A stretch of 64,000 bases of DNA, from contig OCMG01000002.1 in NCBI GenBank assembly GCA_900215285.1, forward strand, positions 372,001 to 436,000, given 5' to 3'. Under the pieces are notes generated by a model that was not told the DNA's origin, did not search any database, and saw nothing but the letters and a program-made list of their open reading frames with translations. Position numbers and translations under genes: made by a program. This DNA is from Ensifer adhaerens (GTDB lineage Bacteria; Pseudomonadota; Alphaproteobacteria; Rhizobiales; Rhizobiaceae). Shown here in pieces: positions 1-8,735 of the stretch. Numbering within the stretch: position 1 is the first letter of the stretch; every line of letters begins with the position of its first letter.

Positions 1-390
1 CTCGCCGCCGATCATCCACTGCTGAACAAACAGGAGATCAGCCTTTCGGATGTCGCAGGCGAGGATTACGTGATGTTGACCGTCGACGAGGCGCGAAAGA
101 CCGCGGCGCGCTACTGGACGCTAACCGGGTTCACCCCGCGCGTCGTGCTTTCCACGAGTTCGGTCGAAGCGGTGCGCTCGCTCGTCGCCTCGGGCGTCGG
201 CGTTACGATCCTCTCGGACATGGTTTATCGCCCCTGGTCTCTCGAGGGCCAGCGCATCGAAGTACGGCGACTGAAGGAGGAAATCCCCAGCATGGATGTC
301 GGCCTTGCCTGGTCAAAGTCGCGGCCGATCAGCTCGGCCGCGGCGGCCTTCCGCGCCTTCATGTCGGTAACGATGGGCGGCGGCGGCTGA
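1..390 (+). CDS. LysR-family transcriptional regulator, C-terminal part (5' end outside window)
   Basis: The frame is open from base 1 to a TGA at 388-390, giving 129 residues of a protein whose start is outside the window. The visible part reads like the second half of a LysR effector-binding domain: a stretch ending in EDYVML, then a segment with VEAVRSLVASGVGVTILSD, the usual 'GxGxxxLP' region of LysR proteins, and a hydrophobic C-terminus. The DNA-binding half is not visible, so the family call rests on the ligand domain alone. It converges on the cupin/SnoaL gene. Its target cannot be told from here; the neighbouring minus-strand aminotransferase/HyuAB genes are one possibility. Confidence 0.75.
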   Translation, partial: LAADHPLLNKQEISLSDVAGEDYVMLTVDEARKTAARYWTLTGFTPRVVLSTSSVEAVRSLVASGVGVTILSDMVYRPWSLEGQRIEVRRLKEEIPSMDVGLAWSKSRPISSAAAAFRAFMSVTMGGGG

Positions 391-414
391 GCGCGCGAGG
401 GTTTGGCCGATTGG

Positions 415-1080
415 TCAACTGCGCGTCTTGCGATAGCTGTCCTTCACCGCGATCTTGTCGCCGGCAAAGGTCAGGATATCGCAACCGTCGACCTCAACCC
501 TCTTGCCCTCGGCTGTCGTGCCGACGAAGCGCCACCACGTGAGCCCGGTATCACCGCTGATCATCGCCTTGCCATTCGTCCACTGCCCGTCCGGGAAGAA
601 GGCGAAGATGCCGGCATAGGCTGCGCGAACCGCCTCGCGACCGACATGCCGCGCGCCTTCGGCCACTGTGCCGGCCGAGGCATGGAAGGCGCAGTCATCC
701 GCCGTCAGGTCCATGATCGTCTCAAGATCATGTGCGTTCCAGGCCGCCGAGAAGCGGCTCATGATGGCAAGACGCTTCTGCTCGAGTTCGTTCTCCACCA
801 CTTCGATCTCAAGAAAGGAGAACGGCGTTTCGCCAATATTGCTGACATTGTGGGCAACGCCGGTGCGGCGCGAATAGGGAATGCCCTGCTTCAATTGCGC
901 CTGGGCCTGTTTGCCGTCCGGCCCGACGAGACCCATTTGCCCGTCTGACAGCGGCACGACGACATAGTCATGGCCGTGGACATGCCAGCCCGTTTCCGCG
1001 CCCGGCGCAAAGCGCCATTCGGTCACGCGGAAACGGTCATCGTCGATATGCGTGACGGGCTCGGCCTGTTTCGCGGTCAT
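415..1080 (-). CDS. Cupin / SnoaL-like (NTF2 fold) fusion protein
   Basis: A 221-residue protein made of two small domains. Residues 1 to about 100 form a cupin (GWHVHGHDYVVVPLSDG, a metal-binding His pattern). Residues from about 110 onward form a SnoaL/NTF2-like domain (FSAAWNAHDLETIMDLTADDCAFH, with a C-terminal WTNGKAM...DILTFAGDKI). I chose the ATG at 1080 over a longer open frame reaching 1185, because it overlaps the aminotransferase stop as ATGA and the shorter form begins with coherent cupin sequence. Tight overlap implies translational coupling with the aminotransferase. Cupins and SnoaL folds occur in isomerases, hydrolases and non-catalytic binding proteins, so the reaction is unknown. 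The fusion is uncommon. Confidence 0.8.
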   Translation of the reverse strand: MTAKQAEPVTHIDDDRFRVTEWRFAPGAETGWHVHGHDYVVVPLSDGQMGLVGPDGKQAQAQLKQGIPYSRRTGVAHNVSNIGETPFSFLEIEVVENELEQKRLAIMSRFSAAWNAHDLETIMDLTADDCAFHASAGTVAEGARHVGREAVRAAYAGIFAFFPDGQWTNGKAMISGDTGLTWWRFVGTTAEGKRVEVDGCDILTFAGDKIAVKDSYRKTRS

Positions 1081-2459
1081 TCCAGTCCCTCCTGTGCGAC
1101 GGCATCCGTGAGCCGTGCGAGCGTGCGACCCATGCGGGCCATGATTTCGTGGATATCGTCCTCGGTCACGATCATCGGCGGGCACAGGGCCAGCTGATCG
1201 CCGATGGCGCGGAAGATCAGTCCTTCCTCATGTCCGATCTTTGCAGCGATCGCGCCCGCACGCCCCACCTTCTCGAAAGGCCGGCGTGTCGGCTTGTGGG
1301 CGACAAGTTCGAGCGCACCGATCAGTCCCGTGCCGCGCACCTCGCCGACCAGGGGATGATCGGCAAAAGCCCGCAGGCCCTTCTGGAAAATCGGCCCCAT
1401 ACGCGCAGCGTTGCCCATCAGGTCGCGCTCCTCGATGATGGCGAGGTTTTCGAGACCCACCGCCGTTGCGACCGGATGGCCGGACGCCGTAAAGCCGTGT
1501 CCGAAATTGCCAAGCACCGAGGTGTGATCCGCAATGGCCTGATAGACCGCATCGCTGAAGATGACGGCGGCGAGCGGCATGTAGGACGAGGTAATCTGCT
1601 TGGAGACCGTCATGATGTCGGGCGTGAAACCGTATTTCTGGCAGCCGAAGGGCGCACCGAGACGGCCGAAGCCGCAGATGACTTCATCCGAGATAAGCAG
1701 GATATCGTTCTTGCGGCAGATCTTCTCGACGCCTTCCCAATAACCGGGCGGCGGCGGCATGACTCCGCCCGCCGACATCAGCGGTTCGCCAATGAAGGCA
1801 GCAATGGTCTCGGCGCCCTCATCCGCGATCACGGCTTCCAGTTCATCGAGCAGGCGCTGCGTGAAGGCATCTTCCGTCTCGCCTTCGAGCCCGAAGCGGT
1901 AGAAATGCGGGCAGGTCAGGTGCCGCACAGGGATCGCCGGCAGGTCGAAATCGCGATGGTTAACCGGCAGGCCCGTGAGGCTGCCCGACGCGACCGTGAT
2001 GCCGTGATAGCCCTTGTTGCGGGCGAGGAACGTCTTCTTCTGCGGGCGCCCCAGCGCATTGTTCATGAACCAGACCATCTTCACGATCGTGTCGTTCGCC
2101 TCGGAACCCGACGAGGTGAAGAAGACGCGCGTGAGGTTCTCCGGCGTCATCTCGATGAGCTTTTCGGCGAGCCGGATCGACGGTTCGTGCGACTTCGACG
2201 TGAAGGTATGGTAATAGGGCAGCTGCAGCATCTGCTTGTAGGCCGCATCCGCGAGCCGCTTTTCGGAAAAGCCGACCGCGACCGACCAGAGACCGGCCAG
2301 ACCCTCGATATATTCCTTTCCATGCTCGTCATAGACGCGGATGCCCTCGCCACGGCTGATCACCAAAGGCCCGTTCACTTCATGCTGGCGCATGTTGGTA
2401 TAGGGATGCATCACGGTCGCGATATCGGTTGCGGCTAGGGAGTTGGACAGGTTGGTCAT
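1077..2459 (-). CDS. Class III PLP-dependent aminotransferase (omega-amino acid:pyruvate type)
   Basis: A full-length 460-residue class III aminotransferase. Visible marks are SSGSEAND at about 116-123 (phosphate-binding loop), the ISDEV pair D258/E259 that holds the pyridine nitrogen, and K287 in TVSKQIT, the expected Schiff-base lysine. Family members move an amino group from an omega-amine, beta-alanine or similar donor to pyruvate or another keto acid. It is the first gene of a two-gene unit with the cupin/SnoaL gene. HyuB/HyuA lie 250 bases upstream on the same strand, and a terminator between them makes a separate transcript likely. The exact amine substrate cannot be read from sequence. 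Confidence 0.9.
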   Translation of the reverse strand: MTNLSNSLAATDIATVMHPYTNMRQHEVNGPLVISRGEGIRVYDEHGKEYIEGLAGLWSVAVGFSEKRLADAAYKQMLQLPYYHTFTSKSHEPSIRLAEKLIEMTPENLTRVFFTSSGSEANDTIVKMVWFMNNALGRPQKKTFLARNKGYHGITVASGSLTGLPVNHRDFDLPAIPVRHLTCPHFYRFGLEGETEDAFTQRLLDELEAVIADEGAETIAAFIGEPLMSAGGVMPPPPGYWEGVEKICRKNDILLISDEVICGFGRLGAPFGCQKYGFTPDIMTVSKQITSSYMPLAAVIFSDAVYQAIADHTSVLGNFGHGFTASGHPVATAVGLENLAIIEERDLMGNAARMGPIFQKGLRAFADHPLVGEVRGTGLIGALELVAHKPTRRPFEKVGRAGAIAAKIGHEEGLIFRAIGDQLALCPPMIVTEDDIHEIMARMGRTLARLTDAVAQEGLE

Positions 2460-2668
2460 TCAGGTCTCTCGAATATATCTTCTCGTCGGTCCAGAGTTGG
2501 CACCTTATACGAACAGCATCCATGACAATTTGCCCAGAGGCTTTCGGTTTGCCTCTGCACATTTTCACACGGAGCGGCGCGTAAACCTGCGGCAACACCC
2601 TTGGCCGCAAAGATCTTCGCCTCCTGAACTTCAACTGTGAAATAGTCATTTGTGGTTCATCTTATCTG

Positions 2669-2704
2669 AAAAACAGATGGCCGGCGGATGATCCGCCAGC
2701 CATC
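2669..2704 (-). terminator. Intrinsic terminator after hyuB
   Basis: Just past the HyuB stop, bases 2676-2704 form a hairpin: two 6-bp arms on each side (GATGGC with GCCATC, GGCGGA with TCCGCC), one mismatch and a 3-base loop. On the minus strand it is followed by a run of five T (A at 2669-2673). This is a good rho-independent terminator for the hyuA-hyuB transcript and separates it from the aminotransferase unit. Confidence 0.8.
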
Positions 2705-2711
2705 CCGAAGA

Positions 2712-4679
2712 TCAGCCCCAGTGGGAGACCGTGCGTTTCTCGTAGCTGTCGCGGAACTGCTCGGTGGTCTTCGGCAGGACCTCGCCGCTTTCCCAATCGA
2801 GGATCACGGCATAGCGGCGCACGGCATCGAGCGCATCGATCTCCCCGGCCTTGTAGAGGCGCGAGACCTCCGCCGGATCCATCCTTGCCCAGCCCGTGCG
2901 CTTCGATCGCATGTCGGCACGCAGCGCCTCGGTGGCGGCCACATCGATCTCGTATTCGCAGAGATCGGCATCCACTTCCTTGATCACCACGCCATAGTCC
3001 AGGGCGGCGCGGCGGATCGAGACGTAGTCGTCGATGAGGTCGACCAGAACCTTCTGCGGGTCGCGCTCCAGCGGATCGCCGAAGCCGCCGCCGCCGGCGG
3101 TCGGACGGGCGAACTGGTCGCCGGAATAGACCGGATAGTCGGAGAAGACGGAGCCCAGCCAGGTTTCCTTCTCCTCACCCGCCCGCTTGATCGTCAGACC
3201 ATGCGGCATGGAGGGAAGCCCGCCTTCCACGCCCCAGACCACGGCGCGTTCGCGGTCGCAGATATAGGACATGACCGACTTTTCGGATTCCAGAAGCAGC
3301 GAGGTCTTCTGCACGCCGACGCCACCGCGCCATTTGCCGGGGCCGGCCGAGTCTTGCAGAATCTGGAATTCGACCGTGTGGGTCGGATTGACGCGCTCGT
3401 TGCCCTCGTTCGGCTGCGACATGAGGCCGGTGCCGAAGCAGGCGGTCGTCACATCCGCGCCGTCCTTGCCGTTACGCCCGCCCCAGCCGCCGGGCAGCCA
3501 TTCGTAGAACATGAAGATCGGCTTCTCGGGCTTGCGGGCATCCAGCCCTCCGGCCAGCAGATATTCGAGATTGAAGGCGCAGGCGATCGCCCGCTCCGGC
3601 ATGATCTTCGACCACATCTCGAAGATCGCGTTCATGATCTTCTCGAAGGGCATCAGGAAGCCGGTGACGGCAACCGGCCATTCGGCGCTGACGACGCTGT
3701 TCTTCGGCGCCGTCACCTCGATCATCCGGTAGAAGCCGGAATTGAGCGGCAGATCGGGGAAGAAGGTCTTGGTGCCGGCAACGACGGCCGAGAAGGTCGC
3801 GCCCGGGGCAGAATTGTACATGGAGGCGATCGTCGCGTGACTTCCCGTAAAGTCGTAATGGATCGTATCGCCCTTGATGGTCATCTTGATGCGGATCGGG
3901 ATCATGCCCTCCCCGGTCGCCGGATCGCGGTCGATGTAATCCACCGTTTCCCAGGTGCCGTCCGGCAATTCGGCGATACGCTTGCGCGCCGCGCGTTCCA
4001 CATAATCCTGCACTTCGCGCATGCCCTGCGTGACCTGATCGCGGCCATATTTGCGCACCAGCCGCAGCAGCTCGCGCTCGGCCACCTGCGTCGCTTGCGC
4101 CTGCGAATGGATATCGCCGATGATCGAGGCGGGATCGCGGGTCTGGGCGGCGATGAGGTTGGCGACGTCGGCGCAGAAGCGTCCGCCATGGAAGAGCCGT
4201 ACCGGGGTGATGCGCATGCCCTCGCGGAACATCTCACGCGCCGTCACGTCGAAGGAGCCGGGCACCGAACCGCCGAGGTCAGACCAGTGGCCGTTCGACT
4301 GCGAGAAGCCGATCAGGTGATCCTCGTCGAAGATCGGGCGAACGAGGCGCACGTCGGAGAAGTGTGTTCCGCCGGCATAAGGGTCGTTGATGGCATAGAC
4401 ATCGCCCGGCAGCATCTCGCCCTCGAAGGCGCGGATCACGTCCTTGCAGGTGAAATGCAGCGTGCCGACATGCACCGCGATGTCCTGGTTGCCTTGAGCC
4501 ACGGAGTTGCCGTCGCTGTCATGCAGACCGTTGGAAAAGTCGCGATTGTAGATCACGAAGGAATAGCAGGTGCGCAGCATCTGCTCGGCCATCTGGTCAA
4601 CCGAGGTGATGAAGGAGTTCTTCAGGACTTCAAAGGTTACGGGGTCGAGGCTGCCGCCGACATTCATCATCTTGTTCAT
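2712..4679 (-). CDS. hyuB: Hydantoinase B / oxoprolinase-type subunit (HyuB)
   Basis: A 655-residue HyuB-family protein. Typical segments are LDPVTFEVLKNSF near the start, DGNSVAQGNQDIAVHVGTLHF, a GDVYAINDPYAGGTH motif, and the glycine-rich TAGGGGFGDPLERDP near residue 550. HyuA/HyuB pairs form ATP-dependent cyclic-amide hydrolases (5-oxoprolinase, N-methylhydantoinase); related pairs are carboxylases such as acetone carboxylase. It lies 5 bp downstream of hyuA, so the two are co-transcribed and probably form one enzyme. No third (gamma) subunit of the acetone carboxylase type is visible, which favours the amidohydrolase role. Substrate is unknown. Confidence 0.9.
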   Translation of the reverse strand: MNKMMNVGGSLDPVTFEVLKNSFITSVDQMAEQMLRTCYSFVIYNRDFSNGLHDSDGNSVAQGNQDIAVHVGTLHFTCKDVIRAFEGEMLPGDVYAINDPYAGGTHFSDVRLVRPIFDEDHLIGFSQSNGHWSDLGGSVPGSFDVTAREMFREGMRITPVRLFHGGRFCADVANLIAAQTRDPASIIGDIHSQAQATQVAERELLRLVRKYGRDQVTQGMREVQDYVERAARKRIAELPDGTWETVDYIDRDPATGEGMIPIRIKMTIKGDTIHYDFTGSHATIASMYNSAPGATFSAVVAGTKTFFPDLPLNSGFYRMIEVTAPKNSVVSAEWPVAVTGFLMPFEKIMNAIFEMWSKIMPERAIACAFNLEYLLAGGLDARKPEKPIFMFYEWLPGGWGGRNGKDGADVTTACFGTGLMSQPNEGNERVNPTHTVEFQILQDSAGPGKWRGGVGVQKTSLLLESEKSVMSYICDRERAVVWGVEGGLPSMPHGLTIKRAGEEKETWLGSVFSDYPVYSGDQFARPTAGGGGFGDPLERDPQKVLVDLIDDYVSIRRAALDYGVVIKEVDADLCEYEIDVAATEALRADMRSKRTGWARMDPAEVSRLYKAGEIDALDAVRRYAVILDWESGEVLPKTTEQFRDSYEKRTVSHWG

Positions 4680-4684
4680 GGGGT

Positions 4685-6712
4685 TCAGCCTTTCGTGGAA
4701 ATGAGGATGTTCATGTAGGCGTCGACCTTTGCACTCATGCCGGGCGGCACGACGGTCGTGGAGTCGAACTGCTCGACAATCGCGGGGCCCTCGAAGGTGG
4801 CGCCTGCTTCCAGCTTTTCGCGGTCATAGATCGCGGCATCGTGGGCAACGGCATCGAACCAGACCTTGCGTCGGGAGACGGGCTCGGCCTTGTGCGGCCT
4901 CTCCTCGTATTTCGGCATGTCGGCCTTAGGAACGGTGCCGATCGCCTTGATCGCAATGCGGAAAATGGCAACGGGCGCCTCGTCGCGGCGGAAGTTGAAC
5001 TCCCGCTCGTGCTCGGCATGGAAGCCCTCGACCAGGTCGGAGACGCTGGTGATCTTCGCCGGAGCAGAAACCGACAGCGAGCGCCACTGGCCGGCATACA
5101 TCATTTCGACGGAGCGCATCAGCGTCATGTCCTCGCGCGCCACGCCCTCATGCGTCAGCCGCTCGACGGCCTGCGCTTCCATCTTGGCGAAGGCCGCTTC
5201 CATCTCGTCCGGCGAGATGGTCGAGGCGTTGGTCATGAAGCTGTCGGAGAAGTCGTGCTGGACATCGACCAGAAGGCAGCCGAGCGCCGAGGTCACACCC
5301 GGGTTCGGCGGGACAATCACGGTCGGGATGGAGAGTTCCTTCGCGACCGCCGCTCCATGCAGCGCGCCGGCTCCGCCAAAAGCGACAAGCGCGAAATCGC
5401 GCGGGTCATAGCCACGGCTGATCGAAAGCAGGCGCACGGCATTCGCCATGTTGGAATTGGCGACGGCAACAATGGCTTCCGCCGCCCGGTGCAACTCCAT
5501 ATTGAACGGGGTAGCTACGGTTTCCTGCACTGCTTCGGTGGCTAGAGCCGGATCGAGCGTGATCTTGCCGCCGGCAAGGCTGGTGCCGAGACGTCCGAGA
5601 ACAACATTCGCATCCGTATTGGTCGCGGTCTTGTTGCCGTTCTTGTAGCAGGCCGGGCCCGGATAGGCGCCGGCCGATTGCGGACCGTTGCGCAGCGATC
5701 CGCCCTCGTCGCGCCAGGCAAGCGACCCGCCGCCGGCGCCGATGGTCAGGACCTCGATCGAGGGGAAGCGGATCGGGTAGCCGTATTCGATGTACCAGTC
5801 CTTGGTGATGCGCGGCTCGCCGTTATAGGCGAGCGACACGTCGGTGCTGGTTCCACCCATGTCGAAACCGATGGAATTGGGGAAGCCGCAGAGATTGCCG
5901 ATGAAACGGCTAGCAATAGCACCCGCCGCGATGCCGGAACCGGCGAGGCGCGCCGAGAATTCCTTGACGCTTGCCGGCGTCATCACGCCGCCGCCGCTGT
6001 GGAGCAGCAACAGGTCTCGGCTGTAGCCGCCCTCGGCCAGCTTGTCGCCGAGGCGCGAGACATAGTCCACGACGACGGGCGCGCAGACGGAATTGGCCAT
6101 GGTGGTGGAGAAGCGCTCATGCTCGAAGATTTCCGGCATGACTTCGGACGAGATCGAGACCGGAACGTCGGGCATGACCTCGCGCAGGATATCGCGCATC
6201 CGGCGCTCGTTCTCGCCGTTGACATAGGAGTTCATGAAGCAGACGGCGACGGACTTCACGTCGCGCTTCTTCAACACTTCGGCAACGCGGCGTGCGCCAG
6301 CTTCATCCAGCGGCGTCATCACCTTGCCGTCGGCATCGACGCGCTCCAGAACCGTCAGGCGGTCGCGGCGCGGCACGTAAGGCTTGGCGACGTCCTTGTA
6401 GGTGTCCCACAGGTCTTCCTTGTTGGAGCGGCGGATTTCCACGACGTCGCGAAAGCCTTCCGTGCAGACCATGGCCGTGCGCGGAATGCGACGGGTGATG
6501 AGCGCATTGGTGGCAACCGTCGTGCCATGCGAGAACATCGTGACCTCGGAGAGATCGATCTTCGCCTGCTCGATCCCGTTCAGGATCGCCTGCATCGGAT
6601 CGTGCGGCGTGGACGACGTCTTCTCGATGCGGATCGCGCCGCTGTCCTCGTCCATGATGCAGATGTCGGTGAAGGTTCCTCCGACATCGACGGCGACTCT
6701 GGTCTTGCTCAT
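4685..6712 (-). CDS. hyuA: Hydantoinase A / oxoprolinase-type ATP-binding subunit (HyuA)
   Basis: A 675-residue HyuA-family subunit. The N-terminal phosphate-binding motif DVGGTFTD lies at 9-16. FDMGGTSTDVSL follows mid-protein, with the usual IGAGGGSLAW and SAGAYPGPACY blocks of the ASKHA-like ATPase fold. This subunit binds and hydrolyses ATP to drive ring opening (or carboxylation) together with HyuB. The start is supported by a GAGG ribosome-binding site 7 nt upstream. That site directly abuts the T-run of a terminator-like hairpin, so expression may be attenuated. An AraC regulator is encoded immediately upstream on the same strand and is the likely controller. Confidence 0.9.
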   Translation of the reverse strand: MSKTRVAVDVGGTFTDICIMDEDSGAIRIEKTSSTPHDPMQAILNGIEQAKIDLSEVTMFSHGTTVATNALITRRIPRTAMVCTEGFRDVVEIRRSNKEDLWDTYKDVAKPYVPRRDRLTVLERVDADGKVMTPLDEAGARRVAEVLKKRDVKSVAVCFMNSYVNGENERRMRDILREVMPDVPVSISSEVMPEIFEHERFSTTMANSVCAPVVVDYVSRLGDKLAEGGYSRDLLLLHSGGGVMTPASVKEFSARLAGSGIAAGAIASRFIGNLCGFPNSIGFDMGGTSTDVSLAYNGEPRITKDWYIEYGYPIRFPSIEVLTIGAGGGSLAWRDEGGSLRNGPQSAGAYPGPACYKNGNKTATNTDANVVLGRLGTSLAGGKITLDPALATEAVQETVATPFNMELHRAAEAIVAVANSNMANAVRLLSISRGYDPRDFALVAFGGAGALHGAAVAKELSIPTVIVPPNPGVTSALGCLLVDVQHDFSDSFMTNASTISPDEMEAAFAKMEAQAVERLTHEGVAREDMTLMRSVEMMYAGQWRSLSVSAPAKITSVSDLVEGFHAEHEREFNFRRDEAPVAIFRIAIKAIGTVPKADMPKYEERPHKAEPVSRRKVWFDAVAHDAAIYDREKLEAGATFEGPAIVEQFDSTTVVPPGMSAKVDAYMNILISTKG

Positions 6713-6723
6713 GCTGGGTCCTC

Positions 6724-6777
6724 AAAAAGCGCGTCGAAAGACGCGAGGGGTCGTTCCGGTTCCCCACAGGGAACCGG
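6724..6777 (-). terminator. Tandem hairpins between araC-type gene and hyuA; terminator or attenuator
   Basis: Two perfect hairpins sit in the 103-bp gap. One is CCGGTTCCC-CACA-GGGAACCGG (6756-6777). The second is CGCGTC-GAAA-GACGCG (6730-6745), followed on the minus strand by five T (6728-6724). The T-run touches the GAGG ribosome-binding site of hyuA (6720-6723). It could simply end the regulator transcript, but its position within the hyuA leader would also suit attenuation. Confidence 0.65.
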
Positions 6778-6815
6778 TTCAATGTTTAACAACTTTGGAT
6801 TGTATCAGGCCGCCA

Positions 6816-7799
6816 TCAATTCCGGCGGCTTCGTCCCGGTGGCGGCGTGTCGGGCGCACTCACCAGCTGCCTGCGCGTATCGGAGGGCGAGCAGCCGAAG
6901 CGGGTTCGATAGTGCTTGCAGAACTGCGACTGGTCGGCGAAGCCCCAGCGGTACGCGATCTCGGCAATCGTGCCCTTCGCCGTCAGCGACATGAGGTCCT
7001 CCGCGCAGCGGTCGAGCCGGCAGTCGCGGATGAAGCTGTTGATCGACTTGTCGCTGTCCTGGAAGAGGCCCTGCAGATAGCGCAGCGAGATCCCGCAAGC
7101 CTCGGCAACCGCCTGCGGACCAAGGTCAGGGTCTTTCAGGTGGTCGCGGATATACTGCTCGGCGCGATGCAGGTGGCTCGCGCGGATCGGCGAGACCGTG
7201 CTGTCCAGCACCCGGTCGTCGCTGACAATCGACAGGCACAGCATATCGAGAATGTGCTTGCCGGCCAGCTCACGGGCCGCCTCGTTGATCTCCGGCGCGC
7301 GCTCGATGGTCAAACGAACCGTGTCGAGGAAAAGCGCCGCGACGCCCTGCGTCGCATCGAAGCTCAGCGCGCTCAGACGATCCGCCGAGCCGATGCGCGA
7401 GCGGACGCTGGCCGAGGGCACCTTCAGAACCCAGAGCGCATTGGTCCGGCCATGCCAGAACTCGTAAGGCGCATCGCCGCGCTCGACAAGGAAGCCGCCC
7501 GGCTGGCATTTCACCGTCCGAGAGCCTTGCGAGAAGTTGACTTCGCTCACCATCGGAATGGTGATGAGCAGGCTGGAATCCCGCTCATTGAGGAAATGCC
7601 GGCGGTGGCGGCGATAGATCAGCCCGTCGCATTGCATACGCGACACGCCGACCAGTCCGAGCGACCATGTTTCCAGCGCGCCCTTGAATTCGCGCCGGTT
7701 TCGATATTCGGTGTCCAGCGGAAAATAGGTTTCCGTGACCGCAGCCTGCCAAGCGTCGCCGCCCGAGAGATTGCCTACAGTATCGACGACATATTTCAT
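6816..7799 (-). CDS. AraC-family transcriptional regulator
   Basis: A 327-residue regulator with a cupin-like AraC-binding N-terminal domain (about 40-200, including ITIPMVSEVNFSQGSRTVKCQPGGFLVERGDAPYEF). The C-terminal double helix-turn-helix of the AraC/XylS family is at about 215-315 (QAVAEACGISLRYLQGLFQD; GTIAEIAYRWGFADQSQFCKHYRTRFGCSPSDTR). The second helix pair matches the family signature closely. It lies directly upstream of hyuA on the same strand, so it probably controls hyuAB and perhaps the aminotransferase unit. Activation in response to the HyuAB substrate is the usual mode in the family and is inferred here. Confidence 0.9.
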   Translation of the reverse strand: MKYVVDTVGNLSGGDAWQAAVTETYFPLDTEYRNRREFKGALETWSLGLVGVSRMQCDGLIYRRHRRHFLNERDSSLLITIPMVSEVNFSQGSRTVKCQPGGFLVERGDAPYEFWHGRTNALWVLKVPSASVRSRIGSADRLSALSFDATQGVAALFLDTVRLTIERAPEINEAARELAGKHILDMLCLSIVSDDRVLDSTVSPIRASHLHRAEQYIRDHLKDPDLGPQAVAEACGISLRYLQGLFQDSDKSINSFIRDCRLDRCAEDLMSLTAKGTIAEIAYRWGFADQSQFCKHYRTRFGCSPSDTRRQLVSAPDTPPPGRSRRN

Positions 7800-7891
7800 T
7801 CCTCGACGCTCCCCTGATGACCTTATGGTCTTCGTTTATGGTGGGGAGATTACATGAAAACTGTCGCCGGTATTGGTCAAAAACGCATAAT

Positions 7892-8443
7892 TTATGTGTT
7901 GGCGGCGCGGCGGTGGTGTGTCGGCGTGAGTAGTTCATAGACCGCATCATCGGGCTTTTTGCCGCCGATCGGCTGACGCACGCCGAAACGGTCCGCCTCG
8001 CTTTCGGCCGGCAGCGGCTGCTCTTCCACCCAGTCGTAAATGACCGTGCGGCGCTTCACGCGCCATTCCTCGCCACGCTTCTCGAACCAGTCGGCATAGC
8101 GGCCCATGAGCAGGAACTGCTGCATGACACCCGCCGCATTCGGCGCGCGCTGATAGGCGGTGAACTGCGACTCCACTGCCGCCCCACCCGGCTGGAACTC
8201 GATGAGAACATTGGTGATCTGGTGAATGCTGCGCTCGAAGCCGGGCAGTGACTTCAAGGCCCATTCGATGAAGCCGGCAGCCGTGCCCTGATAGGGCCCG
8301 TGCCGGTCCGTCGCGTCTTCCCAATAGGCCGAGCGGAGCGCTGCCTCGTCGGCACGGTCGACGCCACGGCAGTAACGATAGAGGCAATCGCGGATCGCCT
8401 CGCGGTCCAGCAATTCCTGGACGGCGCCATTGATATTGTGCAT
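7892..8443 (-). CDS. SnoaL-like (NTF2 fold) protein
   Basis: A 183-residue protein starting at the ATG at 8443, which has a strong GGGAGGAG ribosome-binding site. An open frame continues upstream to 8770 but is non-coding in character. The sequence ([41 protein letters not shown]... ending in [15 protein letters not shown]) is typical of the SnoaL_4 branch. This branch includes subunits or relatives of ring-hydroxylating oxygenase beta chains, dehydratases and isomerases. It is transcribed divergently from the acyl-CoA ligase across a 292-bp region with two copies of a shared palindrome. It therefore probably belongs to the same catabolic regulon. The reaction is unknown. Confidence 0.85.
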   Translation of the reverse strand: MHNINGAVQELLDREAIRDCLYRYCRGVDRADEAALRSAYWEDATDRHGPYQGTAAGFIEWALKSLPGFERSIHQITNVLIEFQPGGAAVESQFTAYQRAPNAAGVMQQFLLMGRYADWFEKRGEEWRVKRRTVIYDWVEEQPLPAESEADRFGVRQPIGGKKPDDAVYELLTPTHHRRAANT

Positions 8444-8470
8444 GTGCTCCTCCCGATTTGAGCGGATCAC

Positions 8471-8500
8471 AGGATAGAAACGCGGGTTTACATCCGTCAA
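8471..8500 (-). promoter_or_regulatory. Predicted promoter of the SnoaL-like gene
   Basis: On the minus strand, TTGACG (plus 8495-8500) and TATCCT (plus 8471-8476) are separated by 18 bp and lie 27 bp before the start codon, leaving a short leader that holds the ribosome-binding site. A TTCAC-N4-GTGAA palindrome ends 25 bp upstream of the -35 hexamer. Predicted from sequence only. Confidence 0.5.
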
Positions 8501-8525
8501 AAACAATAGGCAGTTTATATGCTCT

Positions 8526-8539
8526 TTCACATGTGTGAA
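8526..8539. promoter_or_regulatory. Palindromic operator, copy 1 (TTCAC-N4-GTGAA)
   Basis: TTCACATGTGTGAA is an inverted repeat with 5-bp arms (6 bp if the central pair is trimmed to TG). It is one of four similar sites in the window and lies 25 bp upstream of the minus-strand -35 hexamer for the SnoaL-like gene. The presumed binder is the IclR regulator encoded at 17171-17950, because the same motif lies next to that gene. Confidence 0.55.
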
Positions 8540-8610
8540 TTCCACTGCATTTGCAGGGGTGCAGGGACGCCTCTGACGGCCGCCACGCGACCGCCGTTTT
8601 CCGCCAAACT

Positions 8611-8624
8611 TCACACTGGTGAAT
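8611..8624. promoter_or_regulatory. Palindromic operator, copy 2 (TTCAC-N4-GTGAA)
   Basis: TTCACACTGGTGAA has the same arms and spacer length as copy 1, and both copies are followed by TTC. It lies 24 bp upstream of TTGACA at 8649-8654, the likely -35 of the acyl-CoA ligase operon. Confidence 0.55.
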
Positions 8625-8648
8625 TCTAACTTCGCAAATGAGTTTTGT

Positions 8649-8677
8649 TTGACACTCGGGCCGTCCCTTGTGACTGT
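8649..8677 (+). promoter_or_regulatory. Predicted activator-dependent promoter of the acyl-CoA ligase operon
   Basis: A consensus -35 hexamer TTGACA (8649-8654) is followed at 17-18 bp by a poor -10 (around 8672-8677). A good -35 with a weak -10, behind a palindromic site at fixed distance, would suit activation by a bound regulator. Confidence 0.4.
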
Positions 8678-8735
8678 TTGAAGCAGAAGGACGGCGGTGT
8701 AGGGAGCACGGCCGATTTGTGAATTGGGAGGTTCC

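Noticed and set aside
2688..4718. 676-codon plus-strand open frame opposite hyuB
   Set aside because: It is the complementary strand of a well-supported gene; high GC makes long antisense frames common. The translation has no recognisable domain.
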